From: Megaleporinus macrocephalus
Lineage: Eukaryota > Chordata > Actinopteri > Characiformes > Anostomidae
Direction: 5' to 3'
Length of the DNA stretch: 64,000 bases
NCBI GenBank assembly: GCA_021613375.1
Contig: CM038720.1
Location: forward strand, 42,580,114 to 42,644,113
Positions 53,501-60,900 of this stretch are shown here, piece after piece. Each line of letters starts with the position of its first letter. The stretch's first letter is position 1. A program made the translations under genes and the position numbers. The notes under the pieces are model-generated. The model was not told the origin of the DNA. It was given only the letters and a program-made list of their open reading frames with translations, and made no database searches.

Positions 53501-56500
53501 GACGTAGTCGATAGAATTAAGTTCCGTTCAGGTTTTCAGAGACAACACAAACAGCCAATGAGAATGAGAATAGCGCCGCCCCAAACCAATCAGGTGGCTG
53601 AACTAGAGTTCCAGTTATTTCATGTTTGGTTGAAGCTCAAACAGTACAGAGTGTAGACGTAGCAGCAGCTTAACCCACGTACTAGTAATCTGTTACTGCA
53701 GCGTCACAGTCGAGCAGAGAATAAAATAAGAGAAAACGTTAAACTACTACTGAAAGAAACATGATACACGTGTTAATAATCTATAAATAATCTATAAGAT
53801 AAGATAAACAGGTAAACCGGTGCTGTCCTGCTGCTGTGGTAATGAAGCTCTACGGGATGTTTGATCTTCAAGGTCTCGTGTGTAGCAGCTGTACTGTTGT
53901 GATCATCTCCACTGTGCAGAGCTGACAGAGCACCACACTGTTGTGTTTCTGTGTGAAACACTCCCACAACGTTAGAGGAACGTGAGAGATTGTTTGGAGC
54001 TGCAGCTCGCGCTCCGGACAGAGACAGAGAAAGAGGGTCGACTCACGGCTATGAGTGAACAGAGAGTCGACTCACGGCTATGAGTGAACAGAGAGTCGAC
54101 TCACCGCTATAAGTGAACAGAGAGTCGACTCACCACTATGAATGAACAGAGAGTCGACTCACCGCTATGAGTGAACAGAGAGTCGACTCACCGCTATAAG
54201 TGAACAGAGAGTCGACTCACCACTATGAATGAACAGAGAGTCGACTCACCGCTATGAGTGAACAGAGAGTCGACTCACCACTATGAATGAACAGAGAGTC
54301 GACTCACCGCTATGAGTGAACAGAGAGTCGACTCACCGCTATAAGTGAACAGAGAGTCGACTCACCACTATGAGTGAACAGAGAGTCGACTCACCACTAT
54401 GAATGAACAGAGAGTCGACTCACCGCTATAAGTGAACAGACTAACCCTAACCCTAACCCAGAGAGTCGACTCACGGCTATGAGTGAACAGAGAGTCGACT
54501 CATGGCTATAAGTGAACAGAGTCAACTCACCACTATGAGTGAACAGAGAGTCGACTCACGGCTATGAGTGAACAGAGAGTCGACTCACGGCTATGAGTGA
54601 ACAGAGAGTCGACTCACCGCTATGAGTGAACAGAGTCAACTCACCGCTATGAGTGAACAGAGTCGACTCACCGCTATAAGTGAACAGAGTCGACTCACCG
54701 CTATAAGTGAACAGAGTCGACTCACCGCTATGAGTGAACAGAGAGTCGACTCATGGCTATAAGTGAACAGAGAGTCGACTCACGGCTATGAGTAAACAGA
54801 GAGTCGACTCATGGCTATAAGTGAACAGAGAGTCGACTCACGGCTATGAGTGAACAGAGTCAACTCACCGCTATGAGTGAACAGAGTCAACTCACCGCTA
54901 TGAGTGAACAGAGAGTCGACTCACGGCTATGAGTGAACAGAGAGTCGACTCACCGCTATGAGTGAACAGAGTCAACTCACCGCTATGAGTGAACAGAGTC
55001 GACTCACCGCTATAAGTGAACAGAGTCGACTCACCGCTATGAGTGAACAGAGAGTCGACTCACCACTATGAGTGAACAGAGAGTCGACTCACCGCTATGA
55101 GTGAACAGAGAGTCGACTCACCACTATGAGTGAACAGAGAGTCGACTCACGGCTATGAGTGAACAGAGAATTATTAAACAAACCCGGCAGCAGAGGGTCT
55201 CTCTGGTCCACTGTGGGAGGAAGTCCTGCTCCACCATTTAAACGAGAGAAGTCCAACAAGAAGCTGGGGTCAGTACGCAGAGCGGTCACTATACAGCACG
55301 CGCGGTGTAGGAGCTGTAACTGCTCCATGTTTGGTGTGCAAACACTCGACCACTTACAACTCTTCAAGTACAAACCTAGATTACTGATATAGTGACCCTC
55401 GGAGTGATGATGTAAGCAGCTCGGGCCAGAACATTAAGTATAGTGTGACTGCAGGCCAGCGGGGAGGGGGCAGGAGGGCATAGTTGTGCTCGGGCATGGT
55501 CCGAGACATCTGGTACTGGTGTGAGTACCACCTAAGACCCCCCTTATAAAGGCTTAATGACTGGTTTGTATTTAGTTTATTAATGGTTATAATAATTAGC
55601 TCAAACACAATATTATTAATAAGCAGTTAGGACACAGAAGCAAAAGCAGTAGCTACCTGATACCTGCCAGATAGTGAACCCCCATTCATACCTGATCTTA
55701 AACCTCCTTACCTTACCTTACATATTTTGTTTTATTTCTGAATCTGATATTGGACATTGATCTGTGGAGGTGTTAAGCTGTGCCTGGTTCTCCTCTTTCA
55801 GGAAACTGCACAGTGATATTCCCTCTAAGATCCTGATCCAGTTCTGTTCAGCGTTGTTGCTGCTGGACGTGGTGTTTCTTATAGACCTCACTCTGGCTCA
55901 TGAGCTTCACACTGCAGGTCTCTGCATCACCACAGCTCTCTTCCTGCACTACTTCACACTGGCCACGTTCACCTGGATGGCTCTGCAGGCGTTCTACATG
56001 TACCTGACCATCATCAAAGTCTTCAACACACATTACTCCCACTTTATGATCAAGTTAGGCTTTGTTGGCTGGGGTAAGTAAATAATCTGGAACCTAACTT
56101 TGTTCTTCAAACTGGATCAAGATCTGATCTACTTCTCTCACAATAACATATTCATGTTACTTTGTGTTGTATGTCTGATTATTTACATCTGTTCTAATCA
56201 GATCTGCTGCTCTTACTGGCACTTATTGATCAGATACACACTTTTAAACTATGAGCTCTTCAGACTTTCACACAGTGGTGTATATGCATATCAATCATGT
56301 ACAGATACACTGTTTTTATGTCGGTGTGCTATCTCTGTTGCTTCCTTTATGTTTGTGTTGTGTGTGTAAAATGATTTTTTTTTTTGAAGGTATCCCTCTG
56401 ACCGTGGTCATCGCTGTCCTGGCCATTAATAAGGACATCTATGGACTTGTGTCTTATGGGAAGTTTGAAGACGGATCCACAGATTACTTGCAAGTAGCTT

Positions 56501-57021
56501 TTGACCCATTTTAAATAATTTACACTGCAAATCCAGAGAGGAGCTGTCTCTGTATATGTTATATATTATGATGACCCCTCACGGTTGATGTGAATAGCTC
56601 TGATTATCTCATAACAATACTGATTAGATGGTAGGTGAACAGTTGGTTCTCGTATTTGAAGTGTTGCGACTCTGAAAAAGACTGAAGATGATTAGAAGGT
56701 GTTGTGGTCAGCAGTGGTGAGTACCTACCGACACTGCACCAAGGTGGGACGTACCAACAGCAGGGTGTTGGGCAGCCAAGTCTCAATGTGCTGGTCCAAG
56801 CAGACAGAAGAACTACTGCAGCAGGAGGTCACATGACTCTATCAAATTAGTTTGAGTGATTAATTGAAGCAGTTATTATATCATCGTTGTCACACACATA
56901 CTAGTGAATTCACACACTAGGGGGCAGTGAAACACCCACATACATGCATGCACACAGTAGTGAACCCACACACTACTAAATTTACACACTAGGAGGCAGT
57001 GAAACACCCCCCATACACACA

Positions 57022-57074
<53 letters not shown>

Positions 57075-57363
57075 ACACACACTAGTGAACACAAACACTG
57101 GTGAATTCACACACTAGGGGGCTTTGACACACTATTGTATGTATATAAATATTCACTGCCCCTAGTGTGTGTGTTCAGTAGTATGTGTGTATGTGGGTGT
57201 TTCACTGCCCCCTAGTGTGTGTGTTCAGTAGTATGTGTGTATGTGGGTGTTTCACTGCCCCCTAGTGTGTGTGTTCAGTAGTATGTGTGTATGTGGGTGT
57301 TTCACTGCCCCCTAGTGTGTGTTCAGTAGTGTGTGTGTGTGTGTGTAGGTGTTTCATTGCCCC

Positions 57364-57399
<36 letters not shown>

Positions 57400-57464
57400 C
57401 AGTAGTATGTGTGTGTGTGTGTGTGTGTGTGTGTTCAGTAGTGTGTGTGTGTGTGTGTTCAGTA

Positions 57465-57501
<37 letters not shown>

Positions 57502-57504
57502 CAG

Positions 57505-57537
<33 letters not shown>

Positions 57538-57766
57538 CAGTAGTATGTGTGTGTGTGTGTGTGTGTGTGTGTTCAGTAGTGTGTGTGTGTGTGTGTGTGT
57601 GTTCAGTAGTGTGTGTGTGTGTGTGTGTAGGTGTTTCATTGCCCCCTAGTGTGTGTGTGTGTGTGTGTGTGTGTTCAGTAGTATGTGTGTGTGTGTGTGT
57701 GTGTGTTCAGTAGTGTGTGTGTGTGTGTGTTCAGTAGTGTGTGTGTGTGTGTGTGTGTGTGTTCAG

Positions 57767-57803
<37 letters not shown>

Positions 57804-57892
57804 CAGTAGTGTGTGTGTGTGTGTGTGTTCAGTAGTGTGTGTGTGTGTGTGTGTGTGTGTTCAGTAGTATGTGTGTGTGTGTGTGTGTTCAG

Positions 57893-57939
<47 letters not shown>

Positions 57940-60900
57940 CAGTAGTATGTGTGTGTGTGTGTGTGTGTGTTTCACTGCTCTGCTGGGTTTAATGTGGAGA
58001 TCGGATTCCTCTGAGTTCAGATGGTCATTAATTTTAAATTCTCTGAGTATATACAGTGTTAGTGTGTGGAGCCAGTCTGATCTCTCCGTGTTCCTCCACA
58101 CAGCTGCTGGTTTAGAAGTGATGCTGCCTTCTACTCCACCGTGATGGCGTACTTCTGCGGCACCTACCTGCTGACCTTGAGCATGTTCGTTGTGGTGATG
58201 GTACTGCTGTGCCGCATTAGGAGTCAGAGCCCCCACTATTCACAACAGCGGACCCTCACGCAGGACTTCAGGAGCGTGACCGCACTGCTGGTCTTCCTCG
58301 GCCTCACCTGGGGGTTCGGCTTCTTCGCCTGGGGGCCTCTTAATGTTCCATTCATGTACCTGTTTACCATCTGTAACTCCTTCCAGGGTGAGCAGCCCAA
58401 ACACAGAACTACACTCAGAGAACTCAGAGAGGCAGTGCAGCTGACTGTATGTATAACATCAGATCTGAGGTACTGTGGTAATGCTGCCCACTGCCCCCTA
58501 GTGTGTGTGTTGAGTAAATTGTAGGACAGTGTTTTCATAAAACTCATATTAAACCTACTTGTTGTGCACATATGATCTAATAACAAATACATAGATACAT
58601 ACTACATAGATACATACCAGTGTGCAGTAACTACAAACATCCACACAATCCAAAAACTACTGATCTGGTGACTTTCTAAGCACACACACTACACATACAT
58701 AAATAAACACTACACATAAATACATAAACATTACACATAAATACATAAACATTACACATTAATACATAAACATTACACATAAATACATAAACATTACACA
58801 TAAATACATAAACACTACACATAAATACATAAACACTACACATAAATACATAAACATTACACATAAATACATAAACATTACACATTAATACATAAACATT
58901 ACACATTAATACATAAACATTACACATAAATACATAAACATTACACATAAATACATAAACATTACACATTAATACATAAACATTACACATAAATACATAA
59001 ACACTACACATTAATACATAAACATTACACATAAATACATAAACATTACACATTAATACATAAACATTACACATTAATACATACACACTACACATTAATA
59101 CATAAGCATTACACATAAATACATACACACTACACATAAATACATAAACATTACACATAAATGCATAAACATTACACATAAATACATAAACATTACACAT
59201 TAATACATAAACATTACACATAAATACATAAACACTACACATTAATACATAAACATTACACATTAATACATACACACTACACATTAATACATAAACATTA
59301 CACATAAATACATAAACATTACACATTAATACATAAACATTACACATTAATACATAAACACTACACATTAATACATAAACATTACACATTAATACATAAA
59401 CATTACACATAAATACATAAACATTACACATTAATACATAAACATTACACATAAATACATAAACACTACACATTAATACATAAACATTACACATTAATAC
59501 ATACACACTACACATTAATACATAAGCATTACACATAAATACATAAACATTACACATAAATACATAAACATTACACATAAATACATAAACACTACACATA
59601 AATACATAAACATTACACATAAATACATAAACATTACACATTAATACATAAACATTACACATAAATACATAAACATTACACATAAATACATAAACATTAC
59701 ACATTAATACATAAACATTACACATAAATACATAAACACTACACATTAATACATAAACATTACACATTAATACATACACACTACACATTAATACATAAGC
59801 ATTACACATAAATACATAAACATTACACATTAATACATAAACATTACACATTAATACATAAACACTACACATAAATACATAAACACTACACATAAATACA
59901 TACACACTACACATTAATACATAAACATTACACATTAATACATAAGCATTACACATAAATACATAAACATTACACATTAATACATAAACATTACACATTA
60001 ATACATAAACACTACACATTAATACATAAACATTACACATTAATACATACACACTACACATTAATACATACACACTACACATTAATACATACACACTACA
60101 CATAAATACATACACACTACACATTAATACATACACACTACACATTAATACATACACACTACACATAAATACATACACACTACACATTAATACATACACA
60201 CTACACATAAATACATAAGCATTACACATAATTACATACACATCACAAATATGAAGACCTGTCTAGCTGGCGGGTTTGAAGACGACAGAAAACTGGTGTA
60301 GAGTTTCAAACGGATTAAATAACTTTCATTATTATCTGTTCATCTTCACCAGCGTGAATCAGAACCTTCTGTTTCCACAGGGTTCCTCATCTTTGTGTTC
60401 TACTGCGCTGCTAAAGGGAAGGTCAGGAGCCAGTGGAGGATCTACCTACGCTGTGCAAAATACAGACTAGGTGTGTCCTACAGCGCTGTATGGAGTAAAA
60501 CAGTTTAGACCTCACAGCCAGTATAGACATTCTGAGTCTGTGTTTGAGTGTGAGTGCACAAATCCGTTTACACTGCAGTGTGTCCTCTGTGCAGAAAGAT
60601 CATCTGCAGTCTTCAGAAGAATCATCATTAAACCCTCTTCAGGAACCAAGACCCTTTTCAGCCCCTCAAAGACTCCTAACAGCAGCACTGAAGGATCAGG
60701 ACATAACATATCACTTCCCACCAGTAAGTATCATCTACTGCGTTCCTCTCCCTCTTCAGTCCTGGTGGCCTCAGCTCTGGAGAAATTAGCAGTAATTAGT
60801 ATTCCACCTCAATAATCCTCGGCTACAATGAAAAGAGTAAAGACGAATCATTTCTGTTCATCTTAAGTGTAAGTTTAATTTTAAGGCAAGCCGGGTTGCA

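Noticed and set aside
57333..57970. Cys-Val and His-Thr repeat frames
   Set aside because: GT/CA microsatellite translation.
58676..60241. A 521-residue minus-strand frame of VYVFMCN repeats
   Set aside because: Artefact of a 21-bp unit without stops on that strand. It lies in an intron between two TM7 exons and has no promoter or domain.
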